A stretch of DNA of 6,399 nt from positions 1-6,399 of the forward strand of contig CAMPCG010000172.1 in the NCBI GenBank assembly GCA_946644025.1. The letters are read 5' to 3'. Each line of letters starts with the position of its first letter. Position 1 is the first letter of the stretch. Origin of the DNA: an uncultured Prevotellaceae bacterium. GTDB lineage: Bacteria > Bacteroidota > Bacteroidia > Bacteroidales > Bacteroidaceae. Below are positions 1 through 5,849 of this stretch, piece after piece. The notes below the pieces were generated by a model, which worked only from the letters and a program-made list of their open reading frames with translations, was not told where the DNA came from and made no database searches. Made by a program: the position numbers and the translations under genes.

Positions 1-326
1 ATGCGCGTCTTGCCCATCTTCTTGGCCAGCAGTATCTGGCCTATGGTGTTGTTAATCTTGTGGGCACCCGTGTGGTTCAGGTCCTCACGCTTCAGATAGA
101 GCTGGCAGCCGTAGCGCTCGCTCATGCGGCGGGCATAGTAGAGAGGCGACGGACGGCCCACGTAGTCCTTCAGCAGAGCGTGATACTCCTGCTTGAACTC
201 CTCGCTCTCGATAATCGGCAGGTAGGCCTCCTGCAAATCCTTCACACACTTGTAGAGAATCTCCGGCACGTAGGCCCCGCCGAACTCTCCGTAGAAACCT
301 TTCTCGTTTACTTGATAATTACTCAT
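1..326 (-). CDS. trpB: Tryptophan synthase beta chain, N-terminal part (runs off left edge)
   Basis: Makes the beta subunit of tryptophan synthase, the cytoplasmic PLP enzyme that joins indole and serine to form tryptophan. The 108 complete codons visible begin [20 protein letters not shown] and include [23 protein letters not shown] and [13 protein letters not shown], all hallmarks of TrpB. K90 in the HTGAHKINN motif is the expected PLP Schiff-base lysine. The ATG at 324-326 lies at the conserved N-terminus, just ahead of FGEFGG-type sequence, and is preceded by an A-rich leader rather than a Shine-Dalgarno site. The gene is incomplete only because the window ends; nothing suggests damage. 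It follows a Trp attenuator (promoter 539-570, leader peptide 454-507, hairpin 377-410), so it is probably the first gene of a trp operon. From family knowledge, Bacteroidales trp operons often begin with trpB. The identification is very secure. Confidence 0.97.
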   Translation of the reverse strand, partial: MSNYQVNEKGFYGEFGGAYVPEILYKCVKDLQEAYLPIIESEEFKQEYHALLKDYVGRPSPLYYARRMSERYGCQLYLKREDLNHTGAHKINNTIGQILLAKKMGKTR

Positions 327-376
327 CGTTATGGATATGTTTTTATGTTGGTTGGACAAATGGTAAGTCGTAAATA

Positions 377-410
377 AAAGAGGCTTGTCGCAAGATCGAC
401 AAGCCTCTTT
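377..410 (-). terminator. Trp attenuator hairpin (intrinsic terminator type)
   Basis: A perfect 14-bp stem (377-390 with 397-410) closes a 6-nt loop at 391-396. On the minus strand the stem is followed by a T-rich run (TTTTATTT). It lies after the Trp-rich leader peptide and 50 nt before the trpB start, the normal place for a transcription attenuator. It is 247 nt beyond the end of the exporter operon, so it would also stop read-through from those genes. I could not draw a convincing classical antiterminator. One alternative is 424-431 pairing with the 3' arm (381-388): 8 bp including one G-U. Confidence 0.85.
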
Positions 411-453
411 ATAATTCTTCGGTACAAACCTACTGATGCACACGGCAAGCGTC

Positions 454-507
454 TCACGATTGGAATCTTGAGTTGCGCCACCACCAATAGTTTGCCGTTG
501 TAGTCAT
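454..507 (-). CDS. trpL: Trp operon leader peptide, 17 aa with three tandem Trp codons
   Basis: A short open frame encodes [17 protein letters not shown], from ATG at 507 to TGA at 454-456. Three consecutive TGG codons at positions 8-10 in a 17-residue peptide, just upstream of a terminator hairpin and trpB, are the classical mark of ribosome-mediated attenuation. A ribosome that stalls on the Trp codons when charged tRNA-Trp is scarce would change leader RNA folding and allow transcription into trpB. The frame stays open upstream to an ATG at 645, but that longer reading crosses the predicted promoter (539-570), so the ATG at 507 is preferred. It is about 25 nt downstream of the expected transcription start. 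The name trpL describes its role and is not a homology claim. Confidence 0.87.
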   Translation of the reverse strand: MTTTANYWWWRNSRFQS

Positions 508-512
508 GTCTT

Positions 513-570
513 CATTTAGTTTTATAACGTTTCGTCGGCAAAAGTACAGCAAATCTTCCTTCCTGCCAAA
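513..570 (-). promoter_or_regulatory. Bacteroidetes-type promoter and 5' leader of the trp attenuator
   Basis: On the minus strand, TACTTTTG at 539-546 matches the Bacteroidetes -7 consensus TAnnTTTG exactly. TTTG at 567-570 fits the -33 element, with a 20-nt gap that is the usual spacing. Transcription would begin near 532, about 25 nt before the leader-peptide ATG at 507. A separate ATG at 515 starts a three-codon frame (MKT) whose TGA overlaps the leader ATG as ATGA; this may be chance. The position before the Trp leader supports this being the trp promoter. Confidence 0.8.
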
Positions 571-588
571 TATTTTGCCAAATATTTT
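565..588. repeat. Perfect 12-bp tandem duplication at the trp promoter
   Basis: GCCAAATATTTT occurs twice in a row on the plus strand (565-576 and 577-588) without mismatch. The copy nearer the gene contains the proposed -33 TTTG; the second lies immediately upstream in AT-rich DNA. It could be an operator, an UP-like element or a slippage product. Sequence alone cannot decide. Confidence 0.75.
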
Positions 589-656
589 ACGCTTTTGCCG
601 TAATATTTCTTTATTTGGTTCTCTCTGACAATAATATATGCTCATTATGGGAACGA
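571..656. other. Gap between ABC2 end and trp promoter; no terminator seen
   Basis: This short AT-rich stretch follows the ABC2 stop codon. I find no GC-rich hairpin with a T-run on the minus strand, only weak 5-bp AT pairings. The exporter transcript may therefore continue into the trp leader and end at the attenuator hairpin (377-410), or be released by a factor-dependent mechanism. Confidence 0.5.
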
Positions 657-2792
657 TTAGATGAATCCCGCGTCACGCATCTCTTCGTATGTCCCTTCCT
701 TGGCCACTTGACCGTTGGCGAGGGCTATGATGCGGTCGCACTGGCGGATGGTCTCCTGGCGGTGGGCAATGGTGATGCGTGTGCAGTTCATCTCGGCAAG
801 GTGTTGCATGACCTGCTGCTGAGTGACATTGTCGAGCGCCGAGGTTGCTTCGTCGAGAAGCAGGATGTCGGGACGCTGCACCAAGGCACGGGCCAGGAGG
901 ATGCGCTGCCGCTGTCCGCCGGAGATGCCCAGTCCGTCTTCCGATATGGGGGTGAGCATCCCTAAGGGCATGCGGTGGATATCCTCGTCGAGCGACACCA
1001 GCCGGGCGGCCTCCCAGGCATCGGCCTCGGTGGCAGCAGGAGCGTTGAAGAGGATATTGTCGAGGAGCGTGCCCTCCACTAAGCGACCGTTCTGCAGGAC
1101 GGCGGCCACGCAGTTACGGCGCAGGCTCGACTTGTTGATATCGCGCAGGTTGAAGTGGTCGTAGAAGATGGAGCCCTCGGATGGTTCCTCAAAGCCGAGT
1201 AGCAGACGTAGGAGCGTAGACTTTCCGCATCCTGAGGGTCCGATGATGGCGACATATTCGCCCGGACGGATATGCAGGCTGAGACCGTTGAATATCCAGG
1301 GCGTAGGACCTTCCTCTGTGGGGAGGGGAGGATAGCGGAAGGAGATGCCGCTGATCTCGATGTCGCCGCTGATGCTTGTCAGGACATGTTGCTCGCTGGA
1401 CTCTTCCGTGGGGGTCTCTAAGATGGGACTGCATTGGCGAACTTCGGGCATGAGGCGGCCTATCTGCTTCATGATGGTGCCCAGCTGCTGAATGGTGGAA
1501 ACGGCAATGGCAAGGACGGAGCAGTAGGCGATATAGTCAGAGAGTCCGAGACGGTATTGCCAGGCGGCCCACATCGTGACGAGTAGCGGCAGAAGCTTGA
1601 CAACGTAGGCTATGGAGCTGGTATAGAAATACATAGCGGGCTGTGAGGCGCTGTTCTCCTCAGCATCGACAAGGGTCTCGGACCACTGGCGGAAAGCACG
1701 CTCCTCGGCACCATTGACACGAATCTTTTGTATACCGCCCAGCATCTCGTAGAGCAGACCGTACATCCTGGAACGGTTGGGAGTGACGCGCTCCTGCACC
1801 TTCTTCGTGTAGTAATAGTTGAGCATGATGAAGAATGTCATCACAGCCAATACGCCGATGCCAATGAACAGCAGCGGCCCGCCGTAGATGAAGAACTGGA
1901 TGAACAGGATGCCGGTGAAGAGCGTTGAGAGTATCGTAGTCAGGATGTTCTCAGTCAGCAGACCGCTGAAACGGGAGAGCGAGAGTACACGGTTGGACAG
2001 ATCAGCTGCCGACCAAGTCTTGAAGAAGGTGGCCGGCAGATGGAGCAGACGGGTCATCAGGGTCGTCTGGAGGGTGTACTCCAGCTTGTCCTTCACCCGG
2101 AACACAACGAGGCTGCGCGTCACCTGGAGCATGACGAGGCCCAGCGCGGCACTGAACAGCAACACCGCCACGGGCAGCAGCTGGGAGGCATCGCCCGAGG
2201 GGATGACCTCGCTGAACACCAGCTTCGTCACGTAGGGGGTGAACATGGTGAGCAGCACGACGCTGACGCAGGCAAGGCAGATGTAAAAGAGGTCGGCATT
2301 GCTGAGGCTGTGCCAGGCAAAGCGGCCCAGGTCACGAAGGGTGAGGGAGGAGGGGAGGCCCTCGGCTGACGCCTCGGGAATGGGGGCAGAGGGGGGCGAG
2401 AAGGGCTGAGTGAGGCAGAAAGCTTCAGGCTTCAGCATGTCTGACTGGCTGCTTACCTTGATGCGTTTTCTGGTATGCGGATGGATGAAGGAGTAGCTGG
2501 CAAAGCCCGGTGTGAGTATGACGGGCGTGTCGTCTTCCTGCAGGAAAGCCAGCAGGCGTCCCGTGGTGTGCTTCCACCACGGGCCCTCGAGCGTCACCTG
2601 GCGGAAGAAGACCCCCTGTCGGGCCAGCAGCTGTTCCAGCCCGTCGGTCTTCAGCCCGCTGGTTGAGTCGGCCTCATGCAGCCGTCGCAGCACGTCGCGG
2701 CTGACCATCGACATGAACAATTCTCCCGCCTGACCAACGGCCCGGCGGTTGCCTTCTATGCGGCGCTTCAACTGTTCATACAACGTTTCCAT
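657..2792 (-). CDS. NHLP/NHLM-type export ABC transporter, permease/ATPase subunit 2 (ABC2)
   Basis: An inner-membrane ABC exporter half-transporter of 711 aa. It probably pairs with ABC1 and the HlyD-like adaptor to export a ribosomal peptide. Residues 1-150 form the ABC2-specific N-terminal region, with the GPWWKHTTGRLLAF stretch (residues 70-83) and the PVILTP...SYSFIHP stretch typical of this family. Hydrophobic helices lie at about 166-193, 205-231, 283-328 (two), 387-413 and 417-440. The ATPase domain has Walker A GPSGCGKST (518-526), Q-loop Q567, a MPLGMLTPISEDG stretch typical of NHLM ABC2, signature ISGGQ (623-627, with I replacing the usual L), Walker B ILLLDE (643-648), SALD D-loop and H677, so it looks catalytically intact. 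The ATG at 2792 overlaps the ABC1 stop by 17 nt, suggesting translational coupling. At 711 aa it may be shorter than many family members. It has no peptidase domain, as expected for ABC2. Confidence 0.92.
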   Translation of the reverse strand: METLYEQLKRRIEGNRRAVGQAGELFMSMVSRDVLRRLHEADSTSGLKTDGLEQLLARQGVFFRQVTLEGPWWKHTTGRLLAFLQEDDTPVILTPGFASYSFIHPHTRKRIKVSSQSDMLKPEAFCLTQPFSPPSAPIPEASAEGLPSSLTLRDLGRFAWHSLSNADLFYICLACVSVVLLTMFTPYVTKLVFSEVIPSGDASQLLPVAVLLFSAALGLVMLQVTRSLVVFRVKDKLEYTLQTTLMTRLLHLPATFFKTWSAADLSNRVLSLSRFSGLLTENILTTILSTLFTGILFIQFFIYGGPLLFIGIGVLAVMTFFIMLNYYYTKKVQERVTPNRSRMYGLLYEMLGGIQKIRVNGAEERAFRQWSETLVDAEENSASQPAMYFYTSSIAYVVKLLPLLVTMWAAWQYRLGLSDYIAYCSVLAIAVSTIQQLGTIMKQIGRLMPEVRQCSPILETPTEESSEQHVLTSISGDIEISGISFRYPPLPTEEGPTPWIFNGLSLHIRPGEYVAIIGPSGCGKSTLLRLLLGFEEPSEGSIFYDHFNLRDINKSSLRRNCVAAVLQNGRLVEGTLLDNILFNAPAATEADAWEAARLVSLDEDIHRMPLGMLTPISEDGLGISGGQRQRILLARALVQRPDILLLDEATSALDNVTQQQVMQHLAEMNCTRITIAHRQETIRQCDRIIALANGQVAKEGTYEEMRDAGFI

Positions 2793-4560
2793 AACTGTTC
2801 AGCCTATAATACAGTCCTTGCCTGTCCTCCATGAGCTGCTGGTGTGTGCCGCTCTGGACGATGCGTCCGTAGTCCATGACGTATATGCGGTCGCACTGGC
2901 CTACGGTCTCCAGTCGGTGGGCAATCATCAGGAGGGTGACGCCAAGGTCGTAGAGCGACTTCATCACCTTTGCCTCGGTCTTTGCGTCGAGTGCCGAGGT
3001 GGCCTCGTCGAGCAGCAGCAGGGTGGGTTCCTTGGCCAGGGCGGAGGCAATCTCCAGACGTTGGCGCTGGCCGCCCGAGAAGTTCTGTCCGCCCGAGTTG
3101 ACGACTCCCTGATAGGCTTCGGGCCTGCGGGTTATCTCGTTGTGTATCTGTGCATTGATGGCAGCCGTCTTGATGGCGAAATCCTCTATCGACTCGTCCC
3201 ACATCCTGATGTTGTCGGCAATGTTTCCCTCAAACAGCGTCACGTCCTGGCTGACCAGTCCCAGGCTGCCCGTGAGCTTCATGCGGTCAATCTTTCCCAC
3301 GGGCACGCCGTCGATGAGCACCTCGCCCTCCCAGGGGTCGTAGAGTCCGGCCACGAGCATCAGGATGGTGCTCTTCCCGCAGCCCGACTTGCCTACGAAG
3401 GCGACGTGCTCGCCGGGCTTGATGCGCAGGGAGAGGTGGCTGATGAGCGGCGGCAGCGAAGGGTCGTAGCCGAAGGTGACGTCGCGCAGCTCGACCTCGC
3501 CAAGGAGCTTCGCCCCCCTTTCGCCCCCCGAGGGGGGCACGATACCATCTCCCCGCAAAACTATAGTAGCCCCCTCGGGGGCCGAAGGGGGGGCTTCAGG
3601 GGCTGTGGGGGCTTCAAGCACCTCCTCCTGGCGCTCGAGCACGGAGTGGGCCTTGAACACCTCCTGCATCACGTTTGAAATCTTCGTCACGGGGAAGAGC
3701 ATGGCCGACATGAACGACTGCGAGGCCAGCAGCATACCGGGGGTGAGCTCGCCGTCGAGGATGAACAGCGCGCCCAGGCAGAGCACCAGGGCATTGCTCA
3801 GCTGTTGCACCAGCGTGGGCAGCGCCGCCACGAGAATCATCTGGCGCGTGGCAGTGACGCGGGCGTTGAGGGCGCGGGCGTAGATGGCGTCCCACCGCTG
3901 GAAGAAGCCCTGCTCGGCACCCGCCGACTTGATGGTCTCCATGTTTCTCATCCCCGCCATCGTAGCGCTCTGCAGGTGGCGCTCGGTGGCCTCCATGTCC
4001 TTAGCCTTCTGCTTCTGGTAGTTGGCACTCAGGCGCACCGACATGATGATAGTAGCCAGGGCCACAATCTCGATGAGCCCCAGCCGCCAGCTGTAGAAGA
4101 AGAGCAGGTAGGAGAAGATGATGATGTTGAAGAGCAGCACCACGCCGGGCACCTGGTCGAAGAGCTTCACGCCCGTGCGGGTGATGCCCATGTAGCGGGC
4201 CATGAGGTCGCCCGTGGAGTATTTGCTGAAGGCCGACATGGGCAGGCGCAGCACGTGCCACACGTAGCGTGACTGGCTGATGAGGCTGAAGCGCATGGTC
4301 AGCGTGCGGCGGTGGCTGTTGAGCACCAGCCATGCCGTCAGCTCGAGCACGAAGAGCGTGCAGAAGATTATCATCAGCGGCGTGAACCACTCAGGGTTCT
4401 TGCCCGTGATGATGCTGTCGGTAAAGACCTGCTGGAAGAACGGCGGAAACAGCTCCATGCCGATGGTGATGGCATACAGCAGGATAATAATCCACAACAG
4501 GCTCCGCCCCGCCTTCATGAAGCGGTAGAGCAATCCCCATGTCGTCTTCCTCGTTTCCAA
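2776..4560 (-). CDS. NHLP/NHLM-type export ABC transporter, permease/ATPase subunit 1, lacking the C39 peptidase domain
   Basis: A 594-aa inner-membrane ABC exporter half. The TWGLLYRFMKAGRSL elbow helix leads into hydrophobic segments at about 21-46, 59-80, 137-158, 160-178, 241-268 and 272-294. The ATPase domain from about 352 has Walker A GKSGCGKST (390-398), Q438, signature NFSGGQ (493-498), Walker B LLLLDE (514-519), SALD (522-525) and H548. GGQNFSGGQRQRLEIA resembles NHLM ABC1 proteins. From family knowledge, ABC1 normally carries an N-terminal C39 cysteine peptidase of about 130-150 aa that cleaves the Gly-Gly leader; here it is absent. The start is TTG at 4560. An in-frame stop (4570-4572) lies just upstream and the first ATG (M15, 4518) would cut into the elbow helix. 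Residues about 323-350 are encoded by an 81-bp palindromic repeat inserted in frame in the linker between the domains. It follows the HlyD-like gene by 72 nt and overlaps ABC2. Confidence 0.92.
   Translation of the reverse strand: METRKTTWGLLYRFMKAGRSLLWIIILLYAITIGMELFPPFFQQVFTDSIITGKNPEWFTPLMIIFCTLFVLELTAWLVLNSHRRTLTMRFSLISQSRYVWHVLRLPMSAFSKYSTGDLMARYMGITRTGVKLFDQVPGVVLLFNIIIFSYLLFFYSWRLGLIEIVALATIIMSVRLSANYQKQKAKDMEATERHLQSATMAGMRNMETIKSAGAEQGFFQRWDAIYARALNARVTATRQMILVAALPTLVQQLSNALVLCLGALFILDGELTPGMLLASQSFMSAMLFPVTKISNVMQEVFKAHSVLERQEEVLEAPTAPEAPPSAPEGATIVLRGDGIVPPSGGERGAKLLGEVELRDVTFGYDPSLPPLISHLSLRIKPGEHVAFVGKSGCGKSTILMLVAGLYDPWEGEVLIDGVPVGKIDRMKLTGSLGLVSQDVTLFEGNIADNIRMWDESIEDFAIKTAAINAQIHNEITRRPEAYQGVVNSGGQNFSGGQRQRLEIASALAKEPTLLLLDEATSALDAKTEAKVMKSLYDLGVTLLMIAHRLETVGQCDRIYVMDYGRIVQSGTHQQLMEDRQGLYYRLNSYGNVV
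3513..3593. repeat. 81-bp palindromic element, copy A, in frame inside ABC1
   Basis: Two 28-nt arms (3513-3540 and 3566-3593), rich in C then G runs, flank a 25-nt centre. Each arm contains its own small hairpin (around 3523-3538 and 3569-3583), and the outer CCCCCC and GGGGGGG ends pair across the element. At 81 bp it is exactly 27 codons and open in the ABC1 frame, where it encodes PPSAPEGATIVLRGDGI and then VPPSGGERGA. It is open in four of six frames. The insert lies between the membrane and ATPase domains of ABC1. A second copy lies at 5570-5650 with identical arms in opposite order. No transposase is present, so it would be non-autonomous or very old. Confidence 0.9.
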
Positions 4561-4611
4561 TCTAAATCGTCAATAGTAGATAATTGTAAAATAGCGTGTC
4601 CCGTCTCTTCC

Positions 4612-4630
4612 GCTGCGATTATATCGCAGC
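4612..4630. repeat. Perfect 8-bp hairpin between the HlyD-like gene and ABC1
   Basis: GCTGCGAT (4612-4619) and ATCGCAGC (4623-4630) form an 8-bp stem with a 3-nt loop, starting 2 nt after the HlyD-like stop. No T-run follows on the minus strand, so it is unlikely to end transcription. It could be a processing or stability element that sets expression of the adaptor against the two ABC genes. I see no promoter in this 72-nt gap. Confidence 0.6.
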
Positions 4631-4632
4631 CC

Positions 4633-5460
4633 TTACAGGTTGAAGAGGTATTGGTACATGGAGCGGCTGCGCGTCTCGGTCAGCACATTGCAGAAGGTGC
4701 CTATCGTCATGTCCACGTTGTCGGCATTGCCCGACGACCAGTCGTATAGCTCGGGGTTGTCGGGGGTATGGCGCAGCTCGATGACCACTTGCCACACGGG
4801 CTCGTTCGTGTCGAAGAGCAGTTCGGCCATGGCCGTGCTCTTCAGCTGGCTGATGATTTCGGCCGGCGGGGTGGGGTAGCGGTCAATGTCGGCAATCACG
4901 CCGCGCACGTAGCCTATGCGGTCGCGGTCGTCGCCTATGGGCCACACCTGTGCCTCCATGCCTTTCTTCAGCACGTGGTGCGTCTCCATGTTCACGTAGG
5001 CCAGCAGCATGGTGTGGACGGTGTGGTCGTGATGCTCGCAGACCATGCTCACCAGCGGCTCCATGGGCTCAAAGGCCTCGCGGTCTTGCTTCGTGTGCAG
5101 CACCGTTCCGCTTATGGTGCTCCTGACAATGCTGTCGTGCCCCAATGTCTCCACGTAGGCCACCTCCTGGCCGGCCACCACCGAGTCGCCCGTGTGTACC
5201 TGCATCCTGATGACCGAGCCGCGCGATTGCAGCGTCACGTCGTCGGTGCCGTGATGGGGAAAGATAAGCCCCGTGTACTGCACACGGTCGGCAACGGTGC
5301 CGAAGATGCCCCACACGACGAAGGCTCCTAAAAGGAGCAGGATGGCGAGGCCGATGAGGAAGGGCGACACCGACGTGACACGCACATATTCCTGCACGCG
5401 GTCGGGCGACTCCAGTTGTCGCTGACGGCTGTTCTCTGTAAAAGGACTCTCTTTCTTCAC
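4633..5460 (-). CDS. NHLP/NHLM-type secretion protein, HlyD-like membrane fusion adaptor
   Basis: A 275-aa periplasmic adaptor anchored in the inner membrane, expected to link the ABC exporter to the cell envelope. A short cytoplasmic N-terminus (ESPDRVQEYVRVTSVSP) leads to one membrane helix at about 34-54 (FLIGLAILLLLGAFVVWGIF). Two biotinyl-lipoyl-type half motifs follow: GSVIRMQVHTGDSVVAGQEV (81-100) and SGTVLHTKQDREAFEPMEPL (117-136). They are close together, so there is no long coiled-coil hairpin, unlike HlyD of type I secretion systems. The SPDR...VTS pre-helix region and WGIFG turn resemble NHLM HlyD proteins. I start it at GTG 5460. The frame is open further upstream to 5718, but that extension crosses the promoter (5483-5513) and the GC-rich palindrome, and its translation looks like repeat sequence. 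First gene of the three-gene export operon; ABC1 follows after 72 nt. Confidence 0.88.
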   Translation of the reverse strand: MKKESPFTENSRQRQLESPDRVQEYVRVTSVSPFLIGLAILLLLGAFVVWGIFGTVADRVQYTGLIFPHHGTDDVTLQSRGSVIRMQVHTGDSVVAGQEVAYVETLGHDSIVRSTISGTVLHTKQDREAFEPMEPLVSMVCEHHDHTVHTMLLAYVNMETHHVLKKGMEAQVWPIGDDRDRIGYVRGVIADIDRYPTPPAEIISQLKSTAMAELLFDTNEPVWQVVIELRHTPDNPELYDWSSGNADNVDMTIGTFCNVLTETRSRSMYQYLFNL

Positions 5461-5482
5461 GCTATTCCAGTTTTTTCGGGGG

Positions 5483-5513
5483 CAAAGGTACAAAAAAGAA
5501 TGGAAATACCTAA
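5483..5513 (-). promoter_or_regulatory. Bacteroidetes-type promoter of the exporter operon
   Basis: TACCTTTG on the minus strand (5483-5490) matches the TAnnTTTG -7 consensus exactly. The -33 position holds TTAG (5510-5513), a weaker match to TTTG, with a 19-nt gap. Transcription would begin near 5476, leaving a leader of about 15 nt before the GTG start at 5460. This supports the short form of the HlyD-like protein. Confidence 0.7.
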
Positions 5514-5569
5514 TAACTTTGCCTTTTTTTTCAAAAGCGAAGAAGTAGAAGGCATCAGGCCCCCCCAGG

Positions 5570-5650
5570 CCCCCCCTTCGGCCCCCGAGGGGGCTACTAT
5601 AGATTATCCCCGCAAAACTATAGTGCCCCCCTCGGGGGGCGAAAGGGGGG
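5570..5650. repeat. 81-bp palindromic element, copy B, upstream of the exporter promoter
   Basis: Same length and structure as the copy inside ABC1: arms at 5570-5597 and 5623-5650 and a 25-nt centre at 5598-5622. Each arm is identical over 28 nt to the reverse complement of the opposite arm of copy A. The last 15 nt of the centre are nevertheless identical to copy A in the same orientation. An extra C-run (5560-5567) just outside the left arm may belong to the element. It ends 56 bp upstream of the proposed -33 box, so it could act as a roadblock or insulating hairpin. No T-run follows on either side, so intrinsic termination is unlikely. Confidence 0.9.
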
Positions 5651-5706
5651 CCTCTCCCCGGTTGAAAACTTGCCTTTGCCCGTACTTCTTTTAGGGAAAG
5701 GGTAGG

Positions 5707-5807
5707 GGAAATCTTCAAACACTGACAGCGTTTGTATAAACGCTGTCATGGTTTGTACAAACACTGTCAGCGTTTGTACAAACACTGTCAGCGTTTGAAG
5801 AATTTCC
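5707..5807. repeat. Palindromic array of 21-bp units
   Basis: About 3.8 copies of a 21-bp unit (CTGTCAGCGTTTGTACAAACA at best) run from 5721 to 5800, with steps at 5743, 5764 and 5785. Each full unit contains the 12-bp palindrome GTTTGTACAAAC (5751-5762, 5772-5783). A further inverted pair with 10-bp arms spans 5724-5747. The ends are inverted copies of each other (CTTCAAAC 5713-5720, GTTTGAAG 5793-5800, extending to GGAAAT and ATTTCC), so the whole block can fold as one long imperfect hairpin. Candidate roles are a multi-site operator, a factor-independent RNA end structure for the phytase-like gene, or an inert repeat. Confidence 0.85.
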
Positions 5808-5820
5808 GGCGGCGTTTACC

Positions 5821-5849
5821 GCATTAGGTAAATAGACCATTCCTAATGC
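5821..5849. repeat. 8-bp inverted repeat spanning the phytase-like stop codon
   Basis: GCATTAGG (5821-5828) and CCTAATGC (5842-5849) are perfect inverted copies separated by 13 nt; the stop codon lies in one arm. No T-run follows on the minus strand, so it is a weak terminator candidate. It may act with the palindromic array just downstream as an mRNA 3'-end structure. Confidence 0.55.

Larger units (their letters stand above)
5461..5842. other. Gene-free stretch between phytase-like gene and exporter operon
   Basis: These 382 bases hold, from right to left, the loop of the inverted repeat around the phytase-like stop, a palindromic array (5707-5807), an 81-bp palindromic element (5570-5650) and the exporter promoter. 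Frames crossing it on either strand translate the repeats. I found no small gene with a Gly-Gly leader or other precursor-peptide features here. Confidence 0.65.

Noticed and set aside
60..377. 105-codon plus-strand open frame at the left end
   Set aside because: It is antisense to trpB, which has clear TrpB motifs on the minus strand.
454..645. 63-codon minus-strand protein containing WWW
   Set aside because: Its first 46 codons cross the proposed promoter and the 12-bp tandem repeat; only the last 17 codons from ATG 507 make sense as a leader peptide.
2355..2410. A third, degenerate copy of the palindromic element in the ABC2 linker (PPSAP residues)
   Set aside because: Only short G-runs and a PPSAP match are shared; no paired arms or central sequence could be aligned.
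2749..3678. 309-codon open frame on the plus strand
   Set aside because: It lies opposite the ABC1 and ABC2 coding sequences, which have full motif sets; it is a GC-rich antisense shadow and passes through the palindromic repeat.
4612..4630. Terminator between the adaptor and ABC1
   Set aside because: The stem is perfect but no T-run follows on the transcribed strand, and no promoter follows to restart transcription for ABC1.
5416..5694. 92-codon plus-strand frame as a possible precursor peptide
   Set aside because: It is antisense to the adaptor start and translates the 81-bp element (PPSAPEGAT, PPSGGERGA); there is no leader-peptide signature.
5707..5807. CRISPR-like array
   Set aside because: The 21-bp units follow one another directly with no unique spacers, and no cas genes are nearby.
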